Source: Haliclystus octoradiatus (lineage: Eukaryota > Cnidaria > Staurozoa > Stauromedusae > Haliclystidae). From it: a stretch of DNA of 64,000 nucleotides. Below the pieces are notes generated by a model. The model made no database searches and was not told the origin of the DNA. It saw nothing but the letters and a program-made list of their open reading frames with translations. Within the stretch, counting starts at the first letter, position 1. Each line of letters starts with the position of its first letter. Shown piece after piece: positions 10,818 through 26,187 of the stretch. Where the stretch lies: positions 8,266,030 through 8,330,029 of the forward strand of contig OU744450.1 in NCBI GenBank assembly GCA_916610825.1, given 5' to 3'. The position numbers and the translations under genes were made by a program.

Positions 10818-11793
10818 TTACTGTATATTATAATAGCATTTCACAGTTTAAAAGAAATCAGTATAGTAGTAGTTCATGATTTGAAAATGAAAGTATTAAT
10901 AGTAGTAAGATTTTGCCCAAATATTCTCAAGAATTCCAGTTGCAATTTGATATTAATAATCTACTACGAATATATAGCTCAATATGAACCAGTTTATTGA
11001 AAAAAATTCAAGCCAACAATCAGACAAATGTAACGAAAGCGTGGTGTGGCCCGTGGTTGGATTTAGTAGTAAACCACGGTCCACGCAATAGTATTAGGTT
11101 AGGGTTAGGGTTAGTCCGAAAATGTCTTTGTATAATTATGCTTTGACATTCATTAGCCAGCTTTTAAATTAAAAGCCTATTCAAAAGGTCATAACATAAA
11201 TGGAACCAGTCCAACCAAATTTTCTCCTTTCCACTGCTATCACATGGGGATATAATTATGAAGATAAATGTAATGTGTGTATTATTGCTTCATTTAGCTA
11301 TCGAATAAACGAATTTATTTCGATAAAACAGTATTAACCTATTCTTTTGATAAAACGGCATTGACGCATTTTTTATATAGTTCATATTGAATTAGATATC
11401 TACAGTAAAGATTTATTAATATCTATCAAATTGCAATTGGAGCACTTGAAAATCGTTTGGCAAAATCTTACTTCTATTAATACTTCTAAATAATGAATTA
11501 TTATTAGTATAAGCAGGACGTCTGATATGGAAGGATTATGACATTTTTATTAACACACTTTCATTAGCTTTTAATAATTACATTTCAATTTTCTTATGGC
11601 ATTTTATGTATGACGTTTTTATATATGGTTCATATTGAGCTATATATTCCTAGTAGTTTATTAATATCAAACTGCAACTGGAAATCTTGAGAATATTTGG
11701 GCAAAATCTTACTACTATTCATAATTTCATTCAAATCATGAACTACATACTGATTTCTTTTAAACTGTGAAATGCTATTATAATATACAGTAC
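10818..11793. repeat. Large inverted repeat, unit 2
   Basis: Arms at about 10818-10991 and 11626-11793, with the TTAGGG-type tract at 11094-11114 in the spacer. The left arm has 'gatattaataatc', slightly closer to the right arm than the unit 1 version. Confidence 0.75.
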
Positions 11794-12651
11794 TGGAATA
11801 CGGGAGGATTGTGACATTTTAGTTTTAAGTTATATACATACAATATATGCTACATACATTTATGTCTTCAATGCTTCTTTGAGTTTAGTAAACATTACTA
11901 ATTTTCGTAACCAAATGGATTTGAAAGATAATTTTTAAAGTTATGTTCAATGTTGTTACTACTTATATATTGAAATGGCAAATAGTGTAACTGAAATCCG
12001 TACCATTTTTATTTTAACCTTTTCCAAAAACGCTTCAGTAATCATTGTAACATTGTAATCTTTTCAACTTTAGCAAAATATTTTTCAACATGATATACAC
12101 ACAGTAACCGAAATCGAATAATGGTTTTGAAATCTTATATAACTCTTAAATTGTAAGAGTCAATCTTTATTATATACCGTTCCTGTTAACAATAGATTTT
12201 TGATTCTGAAATCAATACTTTGTATAGAGCGAAACCACCTCCTTAGTGGAGAAAATTAAATACAGCTTCTCAACAGTAACAGGATTGCGCCGAAGGCCCA
12301 CAAGGCCCTCCCCAGGAGCTAGAAAAAAGCTGCCGTAGGCAGCCTTTTTTCCTTGTGTTAGTTATAATAATGACTTCAAACTGTTACTACCAATATAGAC
12401 AATCATATTTATTAACAAAACAAATATAAAGCAGTTATACATGCTATAGGTACTCTGATTCAGATATTTTTGGTTACAATGAATTGCAGAAAAAGGCAAA
12501 ATACCAACAATAGCAACGTTTTGACGGATTCTTATGTCTCATTTACCAGCATAAATGTATGTAATTAAGCTCTTCACCTTGGAGAATTTCGCCAACTTTG
12601 CAATAAAATATAATCATATCAATTCAATGTATAATGTGTTTAACTGCTTAG

Positions 12652-12888
12652 AACTCACTTCTGCAACCATCATTGATCCTGGAGTACTCAAGGCTGGATT
12701 GGAAATAACCTTCACTTGTTCATCAGTTAGCAGCGGAGGAACGGTCACATATGAATATGAGATTGCTGGAATTTCAGTTTCAAACCCTTACACACCTTCC
12801 GCAGATGACAATGGTATGGAATTGAAATGCATTGCAAGTTTATCTGGTTGCCCTCCGCAAGAAAGCACTGTTTCTCTAGTTGTTCAAT
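12652..12888 (+). CDS. Ig-like domain exon B, unit 2
   Basis: Protein identical to unit 1 exon B. One silent difference: Gly65 is GGT instead of GGC. Confidence 0.82.
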
Positions 12889-14722
12889 GTAAGTAGATCT
12901 TACTGAGTGTTGAGAAACAGTTTCAGTTGTGCAGTAATGCAGAAAATATATCATTGACGGAAATATGCATTGCAATAATTTGAAGACCTTTTTATTGTAA
13001 ATCCTTGAGATTTCTACCATGCTCTTCATATGATAAGGATAGATTAGACAACCATTTTGCCAATCTAAATTATACTATCTTTTGAAAGCCAATACACAAA
13101 TATAAGGAATTTACTAGTATGCAATATAGTGGTACCACAAAGGAGTGTAGGGTAAGATCTGACCCTAGTGAGATACAAGTTTCAATTTGATAATAGGTAT
13201 TATACCCTTCTTAAGCAAACAGTCATATTCGGTAAAAGCTTTCAGATATGTCAGGATGAGATCTTTCTAACAAGTTTCTGGGGTATTATTTGAAAGATTT
13301 TAGTATGGTACCAAAAATCAAATTTTACTTATTTACGCCATTTTTTCTTAAATAAACTTTTCATTAAAATTTTCATTTTATATAACTACTGCAACGGTAG
13401 CACATATAAAGCACCGTCATTTGAGTACGACAATATCAAAATAATTATAATTATAATTTCTGGAGAGAAGTTTTATTCAACCGCGACTTCACCTAACTTT
13501 AATTTAACACAGTAACGGGAAGATTTATGATATTCCATCTCAGCAATTCTGTTAGACGTATAGATTAGATTGTACCTATGCATAATAATAATAATAATAA
13601 TAATATATGATGTAAGAGTAAAAAAATACACAATCTTTAATGTCTTTTATTCTCAAGTGTGTATAATTTTATTCTTTGATCATATAATATTATTATATTA
13701 TTATTTAGTGCTCTGTTGAATGAATACATAGAGCATTATATTAAATGCCATGAGATTTAATTAAAAATTTATTAAAAAAATACCAATATAAAAGTACATA
13801 TATATGTAATTTTATTTTGAACAACTTTTCAAAATAAAATCGATTGTCAAAGTTTCTTCAAAGAGAATTTATACCTTCCGAACAAATCTATGAAGTCCTA
13901 TATTTGAGTTGTAAAATGTTGAATTATTTGCACAAACAAATATTTTTGAGCTTCGTTCCTTTCACGGGCTGGAATTTTATTGAACCAACACGATACTAAC
14001 TGGTAGGCATTATTTTTTGATGAATATATAAATCTTCAACACCGAATGAAGGTAATTCCCGAAAATAATGATGCCTTTGAAAACAACAAATTAAAAGCTT
14101 ATCAAATCACAGCTACGTAATTATTCTACCAAAATAAGGATGGAGATTTGAATTTGTATAGGCCTAGGGCTATAAACTACTTTGCAGACATGGGAAGACA
14201 GCAGACACTTCTAGATCACAATATATTTACCATTTTTAACTTCATATTCTTCTTACGCTGACTTTATTTTGTTCTAATTGTTTAAAAATTTTGAAATTAC
14301 ATTAAACGGGGTGTTAAAATCACACGGCTATTTATATTTTTATTCAAATCAACAATTGTAATAGAATGATTCTTAAATTTATCGTTTTGGAAACTTTTGT
14401 TCAATTACTATTTTATTTACCTTAATCCAAGTAATTCAGCTCAAGTAAGGTATTCTTTATTTCGATTGCCTCTTTAATTGTAACAACATTCACCTTCACT
14501 CACAAAATTTCTGTATTAACAATTAACTTCAAGTGGAAAACAATATAGTTCTGTTTTTGAGATTTCAATTTGAATTCGATCTGGCTACCCGCCAGATTAA
14601 CAACCTATGATATTGTGAAAACTATAAATTCAGGAACAAATTACAATATTTCTCAAACTGTTTCATCTGATATTAGGGTAGTAGATGCAATAACTATAAT
14701 GTTATTTTAATTCATTTGTTAG

Positions 14723-14959
14723 ACCTCAGCTCTGCATCCATTAATGATCCAGGAACACTCCAGGCTGGAAGTCAGGTTACTTTCACTTGTTCATCAGTTA
14801 GCAGTGGAGGACCGGTTACATATGAATATGAGATTGCTGGAATCTCAGTTTCAAACCCTTACACAGCTACTGCAGCTAACAATGGTATGGAATTGAAGTG
14901 CATTGCAATCCTATCTGGTTGCCCTCCGCAAGAAAGCAGTGTTTCATTAAATGTTGAAT
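14723..14959 (+). CDS. Ig-like domain exon C, unit 2
   Basis: Same sequence as exon C of unit 1 by eye, with identical splice sites. Confidence 0.82.
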
Positions 14960-16823
14960 GTAAGTAACTGATGATCGGTGTTGATGAAGATTGATGTTAT
15001 GAAAATATGCAAAAGCAATATTAGTGAGAAATATGTTTCACAACTATCAGCAATTTATTGTAATGTTCTTTATATGACAAGTATACATTAGAATATCATT
15101 TTAATTATGTTAATTTTACTTCCCAGCCGTTGCCAAATACATTTCTCCTGCTATGCTTTATAAATGTATTATTAATAGATGTAGTGTACCATCTGACTCT
15201 ATAGTGATACAAGTTCAAATTCATAAAGGCAACTATATTTATATCAATTTAACAAAACGTTTTACTTTACAATTTTAAAATAGGTAAGGATGAAATCATA
15301 TGTTCCTGGTATTGTATGATAAAGGGGTAGTACGGTACTATACATACATATCATAGTGATTTATTACATTGCTATCTCAAGTAACTTTGTACATCATAGA
15401 AAAATTATTGTGCATTAAATTATGTTTGAAGAATTCCGAATAATATGTTCCAACCTGAGTGTAATTACGATTATATTGTTTTACCATCAATTTATTCTTA
15501 TGTGCAATCATAGATTTCATAAGTTAGCTTTATCTGTTTTGATTTCTGTCTATCAAATGCTTTGTTTTTAATGATCAGTTCTTTGAAAGATGTTCAAGTA
15601 AATTTGAAGCTAATAGATGTTTCCTGATAATTGATGAATATGCACAATGATTAAAATCAAGAACAAATGAGGTTGTCATAAAGGGTACTAGGAAAGCATG
15701 AAAGATTGACTAGCCATTTATTGTCCCTTCGCGATCTCTGAGAAACTATGAGCAAATTATGACTTATCTGCTAAGATTTGCAACTATAAAATAACAAATT
15801 TAAAGGTTTGGAGCCCACCTACATATACGCCATTATAATAATTTCATTCATATAACATCAGTTGATAAGTTATTAAGAATCTGACACAAATTAGATGGTA
15901 AGAATACAGCGTGGTGCATAAGTGTAACATATTACAACTGATATTCAAACCAGAACTGTTAAAAGGGATATAATATTTATAAAAACTCTTCAAAATTAAA
16001 TGTTGTAAATAAATTTGAAGTTATCATTAGAAAGACACAACATAACTATCTTCCAACGTAAATCAAATATTTTTTAAAAGTATTAGATTTACTTCAATTT
16101 ATTCGCTGCAGAATATAAAATTTAAAAATTTTATTTCTTATTTCAAAAGATATTTTTGAGTTCTATAAGATGTAAATTGATAAAAGTAGTTGCATTTGTT
16201 GCAATGAGAGGCCATTAAAAGAAGCTCTGTGTATCGTTCATGTTTACGTGACGATCATTCTGTCATCTAGGTATTCTATACTTAGGGAATGGGAATGCGA
16301 TATCGGGGAAAACTTGATTATATCCTCTCTAGCCTCTCCCACCTATAAACCTGACGCAAATAATTTACTTTAAATAAATGTCTTTCCATCTTAATCTAAA
16401 TAAGAAATGATTTACTTTGTTTATCATTGTTGGTTCAACACAATAAGAAAACAAAGAATGTAATAATGGAGGTTAAAATTTGAAAATTCATGCTTTGAAT
16501 GTTAATTCTTTTTTCTGCTGTTTCAGGAAGATACACTATCAAAATATTGGCAATTGAAAAAATTAAATCAATATTATATATAAACGCTTTTGATGCCAAA
16601 ATCTTTCAAACATGTGTAACTGTGTAAAAAGAGCTAAAGTCAGAATTGGAAGAATTCCAGAGAGCATTTTGTTAGATAGTTCAAATAATAGAATTTATTA
16701 TACATGCGCAAGCCTTTCTAATAGGATCTCTTAAAGAAACTCATCGTACATTATTTCTTTAATAGTTTATACGATAGGATTATCGCGATTACAATCACTT
16801 TGATGTTTAATGTTATTTATCAG

Positions 16824-17060
16824 ACCTCAGCTCTGCAACCATTGACGATCCTGGAACCATCAAAGATGGAAGTGAAATAACTTTTACATGTTCAGCTGAC
16901 AGTAATGGAGGAGTGGTCACTTATGAATATCAAATAAATAACATCGTAGTTACCAACCCACATAGAATTTTTGGCAGTGACAATGGTATGGATTTGAAAT
17001 GCATAGCAAAGCTAGCTGGTTTTGCTGACAAGGAAAGCAGTGTCACACTAGTGGTTCAAC
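16824..17060 (+). CDS. Ig-like domain exon A, unit 3
   Basis: Protein as in unit 1; Leu75 codon CTA. The upstream intron carries 'ataggatctc', shared with units 4 and 8 only. Confidence 0.8.
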
Positions 17061-18498
17061 GTAAGTTAAAATCAAGTCTTATATTTAATAATTTAGGAGC
17101 AATACCTTGTTATAGTGGTAATTTTTACTGCTAAAGGCAATTGACTGGATTAATTTTCCATAGTTTAATATAATGAATTTGTTGATGAAGCAACAGCGCA
17201 GCATCTTTGATATATTTTAAGTGATATGTAGATGAAAACTTTGCTTAATTTGTCTAAATTTTATGTATGCCGTATGTATGTTAGGGTACTTGAAAAATAA
17301 ATTCTTGTTACGTTTAAGCTGAATGAGCCTGTACACGGATGTCAAATGAGCTGTAAAACACGATGTTCATTCACTACGGTATCTATAGTGTATATGTTTA
17401 TTTCTTGTCCTGTAAATTCGACCTTCAATTTTAAACATTTACATTATAATTTTCAGGTGCAGTTCATCTATAGCCAGGCTAGTGGTCAATCTATTCCATG
17501 CTATAATCCTAGACAATTTGTATATTTGGATATTTTGAGTTTGTGAAATATATAATATAATTATGTTATAAGATAATAAACCTTATTTCCTAATTCACGT
17601 GAGAGCTTTTTACGCAAAGGATAAGAAAATATCTATACTTTCGATATTCAGCATTTCTTGTAGTTACAAAAGGTCTCAAAATCAAATTATCAGATCTGAT
17701 TGCATTTTTCTTCAGAGCTTACCATGCTCATTGTTGTTTGCTTTTTCTAGCAAACTGCTTCTTTGTATATCAATGAGGGACAGTACTTATTTGCTTAACA
17801 AACATGTGAAAATCTACTATATAGACCGTTCTTGAAAATCGTGTTAATTATTAGTATACTGGTAGACGCTGGATGTACTGTCTTTAGATAGTTTCTAACA
17901 TCTCTACTACTATATAAAAATGACCTTCAAATATTTTTACGCGCCAATCTCAAAAACCATGCGAAGAAATCCTGAACATCATACATCATTGGAAAGCTCT
18001 CTTTCGTGGTCTCAACATAGGCTATATTGAATTTTGACAAATCAACTGAATTCGTTGTAAAATTGAAAAATAAAGTTTTCCGTAAAATATCAAAGCCACA
18101 GCCTTCCAGAGCAAAGCCATGCAGGCAATGAACCGCGGACTTGATCAAGTGTTTTTAAATCTCGAACAAAACCAAAAACATAAATTGGGATGATGACGAA
18201 AACCACTTTCTTCTTGTGTGATTATCTATGTTTAATAAACTGTCAGTGAAATTCTTCTTCTCCAGACGCAGTTCTCAGCTAAAAATCAATTATAAATTTC
18301 ACTACAGAGAGTGCTATGTTTACGAAATTCAAAATAACCTATGAATTTTCAACAATATTTGGTTTAAATCGTTTGAATTGTAAAAACATCCCCAAGCATC
18401 CGCCGTATCAAATTATCTATCAAATGTATTTAGTAACAGCGACAAGGAAAATCATGATGAAATGTAGACATAAATAAATCTCAAATCTCTAAAGTCTC

Positions 18499-19474
18499 TT
18501 ACTGTATATTATAATAGCATTTCACAGTTTAAAAGAAATCAGTATAGTAGTAGTTCATGATTTGAAAATGAAAGTATTAATAGTAGTAAGATTTTGCCCA
18601 AATATTCTCAAGAATTCCAGTTGCAATTTGATATTAATAATCTACTACGAATATATAGCTCAATATGAACCAGTTTATTGAAAAAAATTCAAGCCAACAA
18701 TCAGACAAATGTAACGAAAGCGTGGTGTGGCCCGTGGTAGGATTTAGTAGTAAACCACGGTCCACGCAATAGTATTAGGTTAGGGTTAGGGTTAGTCCGA
18801 AAATGTCTTTGTATAATTATGCTTTGACATTCATTAGCCAGCTTTTAAATTAAAAGCCTATTCAAAAGGTCATAACATAAATGGAACCAGTCCAACCAAA
18901 TTTTCTCCTTTCCACTGCTATCACATGGGGATATAATTATGAAGATAAATGTAATGTGTGTATTATTGCTTCATTTAGCTATCGAATAAACGAATTTATT
19001 TCGATAAAACAGTATTAACCTATTCTTTTGATAAAACGGCATTGACGCATTTTTTATATAGTTCATATTGAATTAGATATCTACAGTAAAGATTTATTAA
19101 TATCTATCAAATTGCAATTGGAGCACTTGAAAATCGTTTGGCAAAATCTTACTTTAATTAATACTTCTAAATAATGAATTATTATTAGTATAAGCAGGAC
19201 GTCTGATATGGAAGGATTATGACATTTTTATTAACACACTTTCATTAGCTTTTAATAATTACGTTTCAATTTTCTTATGGCATTTTATGTATGACGTTTT
19301 TATATATGGTTCATATTGAGCTATATATTCCTAGTAGTTTATTAATATCAAACTGCAACTGGAAATCTTGAGAATATTTGGGCAAAATCTTACTACTATT
19401 CATAATTTCATTCAAATCATGAACTACATACTGATTTCTTTTAAACTGTGAAATGCTATTATAATATACAGTAC
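18499..19474. repeat. Large inverted repeat, unit 3
   Basis: Arms at about 18499-18672 and 19307-19474; TTAGGG-type tract at 18775-18795. Confidence 0.75.
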
Positions 19475-20332
19475 TGGAATACGGGAGGATTGTGACATTT
19501 TAGTTTTAAGTTATATACATACAATATATGCTACATACATTTATGTCTTCAATGCTTCTTTGAGTTTAGTAAACATTACTAATTTTCGTAACCAAATGGA
19601 TTTGAAAGATAATTTTTAAAGTTATGTTCAATGTTGTTACTACTTATATATTGAAATGGCAAATAGTGTAACTGAAATCCGTACCATTTTTATTTTAACC
19701 TTTTCCAAAAATGCTTCAGTAATCATTGTAACATTGTAATCTTTTCAACTTTAGCAAAATATTTTTCAACATGATATACACACAGTAACCGAAATCGAAT
19801 AATGGTTTTGAAATCTTATATAACTCTTAAATTGTAAGAGTCAATCTTTATTATATACCGTTCCTGTTAACAATAGATTTTTGATTCTGAAATCAATACT
19901 TTGTATAGAGCGAAACCACCTCCTTAGTGGAGAAAATTAAATACAGCTTCTCAACAGTAACAGGATTGCGCCGAAGGCCCACAAGGCCCTCCCCAGGAGC
20001 TAGAAAAAAGCTGCCGTAGGCAGCCTTTTTTCCTTGTGTTAGTTATAATAATGACTTCAAACTGTTATTACCAATATAGACAATCATATTTATTAACAAA
20101 ACAAATATAAAGCAGTTATACATGCTATAGGTACTCTGATTCAGATATTTTTGGTTACAATGAATTGCAGAAAAAGGCAAAATACCAACAATAGCAACGT
20201 TTTGACGGATTCTTATGTCTCATTTACCAGCATAAATGTATGTAATTAAGCTCTTCACCTTGGAGAATTTCGCCAACTTTGCAATAAAATATAATCATAT
20301 CAATTCAATGTATAATGTGTTTAACTGCTTAG

Positions 20333-20569
20333 AACTCACTTCTGCAACCATCATTGATCCTGGAGTACTCAAGGCTGGATTGGAAATAACCTTCACTTGT
20401 TCATCAGTTAGCAGCGGAGGAACGGTCACATATGAATATGAGATTGCTGGAATTTCAGTTTCAAACCCTTACACACCTTCCGCAGATGACAATGGTATGG
20501 AATTGAAATGCATTGCAAGTTTATCTGGTTGCCCTCCGCAAGAAAGCACTGTTTCTCTAGTTGTTCAAT
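20333..20569 (+). CDS. Ig-like domain exon B, unit 3
   Basis: Protein identical to the other B exons; Gly65 codon GGT. Confidence 0.82.
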
Positions 20570-22410
20570 GTAAGTAGATCTTACTGAGTGTTGAGAAACA
20601 GTTTCAGTTGTGCAGTAATGCAGAAAATATATCATTGACGGAAATATGCATTGCAATAATTTGAAGACCTTTTTATTGTAAATCCTTGAGATTTCTACCA
20701 TGCTCTTCATATGATAAGGATAGATTAGACAACCATTTTGCCAATCTAAATTATACTATCTTTTGAAAGCCAATACACAAATATAAGGAATTTACTAGTA
20801 TGCAATATAGTGGTACCACAAAGGAGTGTAGGGTAAGATCTGACCCTAATGAGATACAAGTTTCAATTTGATAATAGGTATTATACCCTTCTTAAGCAAA
20901 CAGTCATATTCGGTAAAAGCTTTCAGATATGTCAGGATGAGATCTTTCTAACAAGTTTCTGGGGTATTATTTGAAAGATTCTAGTATGGTACCATAAATC
21001 AAATTTTACTTATTTACGCCATTTTTTCGTAAATAAACTTTTCATTAAAATTTTCATTTTATATAACTACTGCAACGGTAGCACATATAAAGCACCGTCA
21101 TTTGAGTACGACAATATCAAAATAATTATAATTATAATTTCTGGAGAGAAGTTTTATTCAACCGCGACTTCACCTAACTTTAATTTAACACAGTAACGGG
21201 AAAATTTATGATATTCCATCTCAGCAATTCTGTTAGACGTATAGATTAGATTGTACCTATGCATAATAATAATAATAATAATATATGATGTAAGAGTAAA
21301 AAAATACACAATCTTTAATGTCTTTTATTCTCAAGTGTGTATAATTTTATTCTTTGATCATATAATATTATTATATTATTATTTAGTGCTCTGTTGAATG
21401 AATACATAGAGCATTATATTAAATGCCATGAGATAAACAAAAAATTTATAAAAAAAATACCAATATAAATGTATATGTATAAATGTATATATATGTAGTT
21501 TTATTTTGAACAACTTTTCAAAATAAAATCGATTGTCAAAGTTTCTTCAAAGAGAATTTATACCTTCCGAACAAATCTATGAAGTCCTATATTTGAGTTG
21601 TAAAATGTTGAATTATTTGCACAAACAAATATTTTTGAGCTTCGTTCCTTTCACGGGCAGGAATTTTATTGAACCAACACGATACTAACTGGTAGGCATT
21701 ATTTTTTGATGAATTTATAAATCTTCAACACCGAATGAAGGTAATTCCCGAAAATAATGATGCCTTTGAAAACAACAAATTAAAAGCTTATCAAATCACA
21801 GCTACGTAATTATTCTACCAAAATAAGGATGGAGATTTGAATTTGTATAGGCCTAGGGCTATAAACTACTTTGCAGACATGGAAAGACAGCAGACACTTC
21901 TAGATCACAATATATTTACCATTTTTAACTTCATATTCTTCTTATGCCGACTTTATTTTGTTCTAATTGTTTAAAAATTTTGAAATTACATTAAACGTGG
22001 TGTTAAAATCACACGGCTATTTATATTTTTATTCAAATCAACATTGTAATAGAATGATTCTTAAATTTATCGTTTTGGAAACTTTTGTTCAATTACTATT
22101 TTATTTACCTTAATCCAAGTAATTCAGCTCAAGTAAGGTATTCTTTATTTCGATTGCCTCTTTAATTGTAACAACATTCATCTTCACTCACAAAATTTCC
22201 GTATTAACAATTAACTTCATGTGGAAAAAAATATAGTTCTGTTTTTGAGATTTCAATTTGAATTCGATCTGGCTACCCGCCAGATTAACAACCTATGATA
22301 TTGTGAAAACTATAAATTCAGGAACAAATTAAAATATTTCTCAAACTGTTTCATCTGATATTAGGGTAGTAGTTGCAATAACTATAATGTTATTTTAATT
22401 CATTTGTTAG

Positions 22411-22647
22411 ACCTCAGCTCTGCATCCATTAATGATCCAGGAACACTCCAGGCTGGAAGTCAGGTTACTTTCACTTGTTCATCAGTTAGCAGTGGAGGAC
22501 CGGTTACATATGAATATGAGATTGCTGGAATCTCAGTTTCAAACCCTTACACAGCTACTGCAGCTAACAATGGTATGGAATTGAAGTGCATTGCAATCCT
22601 ATCTGGTTGCCCTCCGCAAGAAAGCAGTGTTTCATTAAATGTTGAAT
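22411..22647 (+). CDS. Ig-like domain exon C, unit 3
   Basis: Protein identical to the other C exons. The upstream intron has small private changes shared with unit 4 ('cttcatgtgg'). Confidence 0.82.
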
Positions 22648-24512
22648 GTAAGTAACTGATGATCGGTGTTGATGAAGATTGATGTTATGAAAATATGCAA
22701 AAGCAATATTAGTGAGAAATATGTTTCACAACTATCAGCAATTTATTTTAATGTTCTTTATATGACAAGTATACATTAGAATATCATTTTAATTATGTTA
22801 ATTTTACTTCCAAGCCGTTGCCAAATACATTTCTCCTGCTATGCTTTATAAATGTATTATTAATAGATGTAGTGTACCATCTGACTCTATAGTGATACAA
22901 GTTCAAATTCATAAAGGCAACTATATTTATATCAATTTAACAAAACGTTTTACTTTACAATTTTAAAATAGGTAAGGATGAAATCATATGTTCCTGGTAT
23001 TGTATGATAAAGGGGTAGTACGGTACTATACATACATATCATAGTGATTTATTACATTGCTATCTCAAGTAACTTTGTACATCATAGAAAAATTATTGTG
23101 CATTAAATTATGTTTGAAGAATTCCGAATAATATGTTCCAACCTGAGTGTAATTACGATTATATTGTTTTACCATCAATTTATTCTTATGTGCAATCATA
23201 GATTTCATAAGTTAGCTTTATCTGTTTTGATTTCTGTCTATCAAATGCTTTGTTTTTAATGATCAGTTCTTTGAAAGATGTTCAAGTAAATTTGAAGCTA
23301 ATAGATGTTTCCTGATAATTGATGAATATGCACAATGATTAAAATCAAGAACAAATGAGGTTGTCATAAAGGGTACTAGAAAAAGCATGAAAGATTGACT
23401 AGCCATTTATTGTCCCTTCGCGATCTCTGAGAAACTATGAGCAAATTATGACTTATCTGCTAAGATTTGCAACTATAAAATAACAAATTTAAAGGTTTGG
23501 AGCCCACCTTCATATACGCCATTATAATAATTTCATTCATATAACATCAGTTGATAAGTTATTAAGAATCTGACACAAATTAGATGGTAAGAATACAGCG
23601 TGGTGCATAAGTGTAACATATTACAACTGATATTCAAACCAGAACTGTTAAAAGGGATATAATATATATAAAAACTCTTCAAAATTAAATGTTGTAAATA
23701 AATTTGAAGTTATCATTAGAAAGACACAACATAACTATCTTCCAACGTAAATCAAATCTTTTTTAAAAGTATTAGATTTACTTCAATTTATTCGCTGCAG
23801 AATATAAAATTTAAAAATTTTATTTCTTATTTCAAAAGATATTTTTGAGTTCTATAAGATGTAAATTGATAAAAGTAGTTGCATTTGTTGCAATGAGAGG
23901 CCATTAAAAGAAGCTCTGTGTATCGTTCATGTTTACGTGACGATCATTCTGTCATCTAGGTATTCTATACTTAGGGAATGGGAATGCGATATCGGGGAAA
24001 ACTTGATTATATCCTCTCTAGCCTCTCCCACCTATAAACCTGACGCAAATAATTTACTTTAAATAAATGTCTTTCCATCTTAATCTAAATAAGAAATGAT
24101 TTACTTTGTTTATCATTGTTGGTTCAACACAATAAGAAAACAAAGAATGTAATAATGGAGGTTAAAATTTGAAAATTCATGCTTTGAATGTTAATTCTTT
24201 TTTCTGCTGTTTCAGGAAGATACGCTATCAAAATATTGGCAATTGAAAAAATTAAATCAATATTATATATAAACGCTTTTGATGCCAAAATCTTTCAAAC
24301 ATGTGTAACTGTGTAAAAAGAGCTAAAGTCAGAATTGGAAGAATTCCAGAGAGCATTTTGTTAGATAGTTCAAATAATAGAATTTATTATACATGCGCAA
24401 GCCTTTCTAATAGGATCTCTTAAAGAAACTCATCGTACATTATTTCTTTAATAGTTTATACGATAGGATTATCGCGATTACAATCACTTTGATGTTTAAT
24501 GTTATTTATCAG

Positions 24513-24749
24513 ACCTCAGCTCTGCAACCATTGACGATCCTGGAACCATCAAAGATGGAAGTGAAATAACTTTTACATGTTCAGCTGACAGTAATGGAGG
24601 AGTGGTCACTTATGAATATCAAATAAATAACATCGTAGTTACCAACCCACATAGAATTTTTGGCAGTGACAATGGTATGGATTTGAAATGCATAGCAAAG
24701 CTAGCTGGTTTTGCTGACAAGGAAAGCAGTGTCACACTAGTGGTTCAAC
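24513..24749 (+). CDS. Ig-like domain exon A, unit 4
   Basis: Same protein as unit 3 exon A, Leu75 codon CTA. Confidence 0.8.
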
Positions 24750-26187
24750 GTAAGTTAAAATCAAGTCTTATATTTAATAATTTAGGAGCAATACCTTGTT
24801 ATAGTGGTAATTTTTACTGCTAAAGGCAATTGACTGGATTAATTTTCCATAGTTTAATATAATGAATTTGTTGATGAAGCAACAGCGCAGCATCTTTGAT
24901 ATATTTTAAGTGATATGTAGATGAAAACTTTGCTTAATTTGTCTAAATTTTATGTATGCCGTATGTATGTTAGGGTACTTGAAAAATAAATTCTTGTTAC
25001 GTTTAAGCTGAATGAGCCTGTACACGGATGTCAAATGAGCTGTAAAACACGATGTTCATTCACTACGGTATCTATAGTGTATATGTTTATTTCTTGTCCT
25101 GTAAATTCGACCTTCAATTTTAAACATTTACATTATAATTTTCAGGTGCAGTTCATCTATAGCCAGGCTAGTGGTCAATCTATTCCATGCTATAATCCTA
25201 GACAATTTGTATATTTGGATATTTTGAGTTTGTGAAATATATAATATAATTATGTTATAAGATAATAAACCTTATTTCCTAATTCACGTGAGAGCTTTTT
25301 ACGCAAAGGATAAGAAAATATCTATACTTTCGATATTCAGCATTTCTTGTAGTTACAAAAGGTCTCAAAATCAAATTATCAGATCTGATTGCATTTTTCT
25401 TCAGAGCTTACCATGCTCATTGTTGTTTGCTTTTTCTAGCAAACTGCTTCTTTGTATATCAATGAGGGACAGTACTTATTTGCTTAACAAACATGTGAAA
25501 ATCTACTATATAGACCGTTCTTGAAAATCGTGTTAATTATTAGTATACTGGTAGACGCTGGATGTACTGTCTTTAGATAGTTTCTAACATCTCTACTACT
25601 ATATAAAAATGACCTTCAAATATTTTTACGCGCCAATCTCAAAAACCATGCGAAGAAATCCTGAACATCATACATCATTGGAAAGCTCTCTTTCGTGGTC
25701 TCAACATAGGCTATATTGAATTTTGACAAATCAACTGAATTCGTTGTAAAATTGAAAAATAAAGTTTTCCGTAAAATATCAAAGCCACAGCCTTCCAGAG
25801 CAAAGCCATGCAGGCAATGAACCGCGGACTTGATCAAGTGTTTTTAAATCTCGAACAAAACCAAAAACATAAATTGGGATGATGACGAAAACCACTTTCT
25901 TCTTGTGTGATTATCTATGTTTAATAAACTGTCAGTGAAATTCTTCTTCTCCAGACGCAGTTCTCAGCTAAAAATCAATTATAAATTTCACTACAGAGAG
26001 TGCTATGTTTACGAAATTCAAAATAACCTATGAATTTTCAACAATATTTGGTTTAAATCGTTTGAATTGTAAAAACATCCCCAAGCATCCGCCGTATCAA
26101 ATTATCTATCAAATGTATTTAGTAACAGCGACAAGGAAAATCATGATGAAATGTAGACATAAATAAATCTCAAATCTCTAAAGTCTC

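Larger units (their letters stand above)
7675..15355 (+). repeat. Tandem unit 2 (7681 bp)
   Basis: Contains exons A, B and C at 9143-9379, 12652-12888 and 14723-14959. The terminator-like hairpin is at 12322-12351 and the TTAGGG-type tract at 11094-11114. It has seven AAT repeats at about 13584 where most units have six. Its closest relative is unit 7: both have 'tttggacatc' and 'attatttttgaag' near their start, and the same AAT count. No further genes are seen in its introns. Confidence 0.93.
15356..23043 (+). repeat. Tandem unit 3 (7688 bp)
   Basis: Contains exons A, B and C at 16824-17060, 20333-20569 and 22411-22647. The hairpin is at 20003-20032 and the TTAGGG-type tract at 18775-18795. 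The empty retrotransposon target is at 16000-16004. Its first part matches unit 8 ('cccacctacata', 'aatatttataaaa'). Its last third matches unit 4, including an extra 'aaatgtatatgtat' segment near 21467. This mosaic suggests exchange between units. Confidence 0.93.
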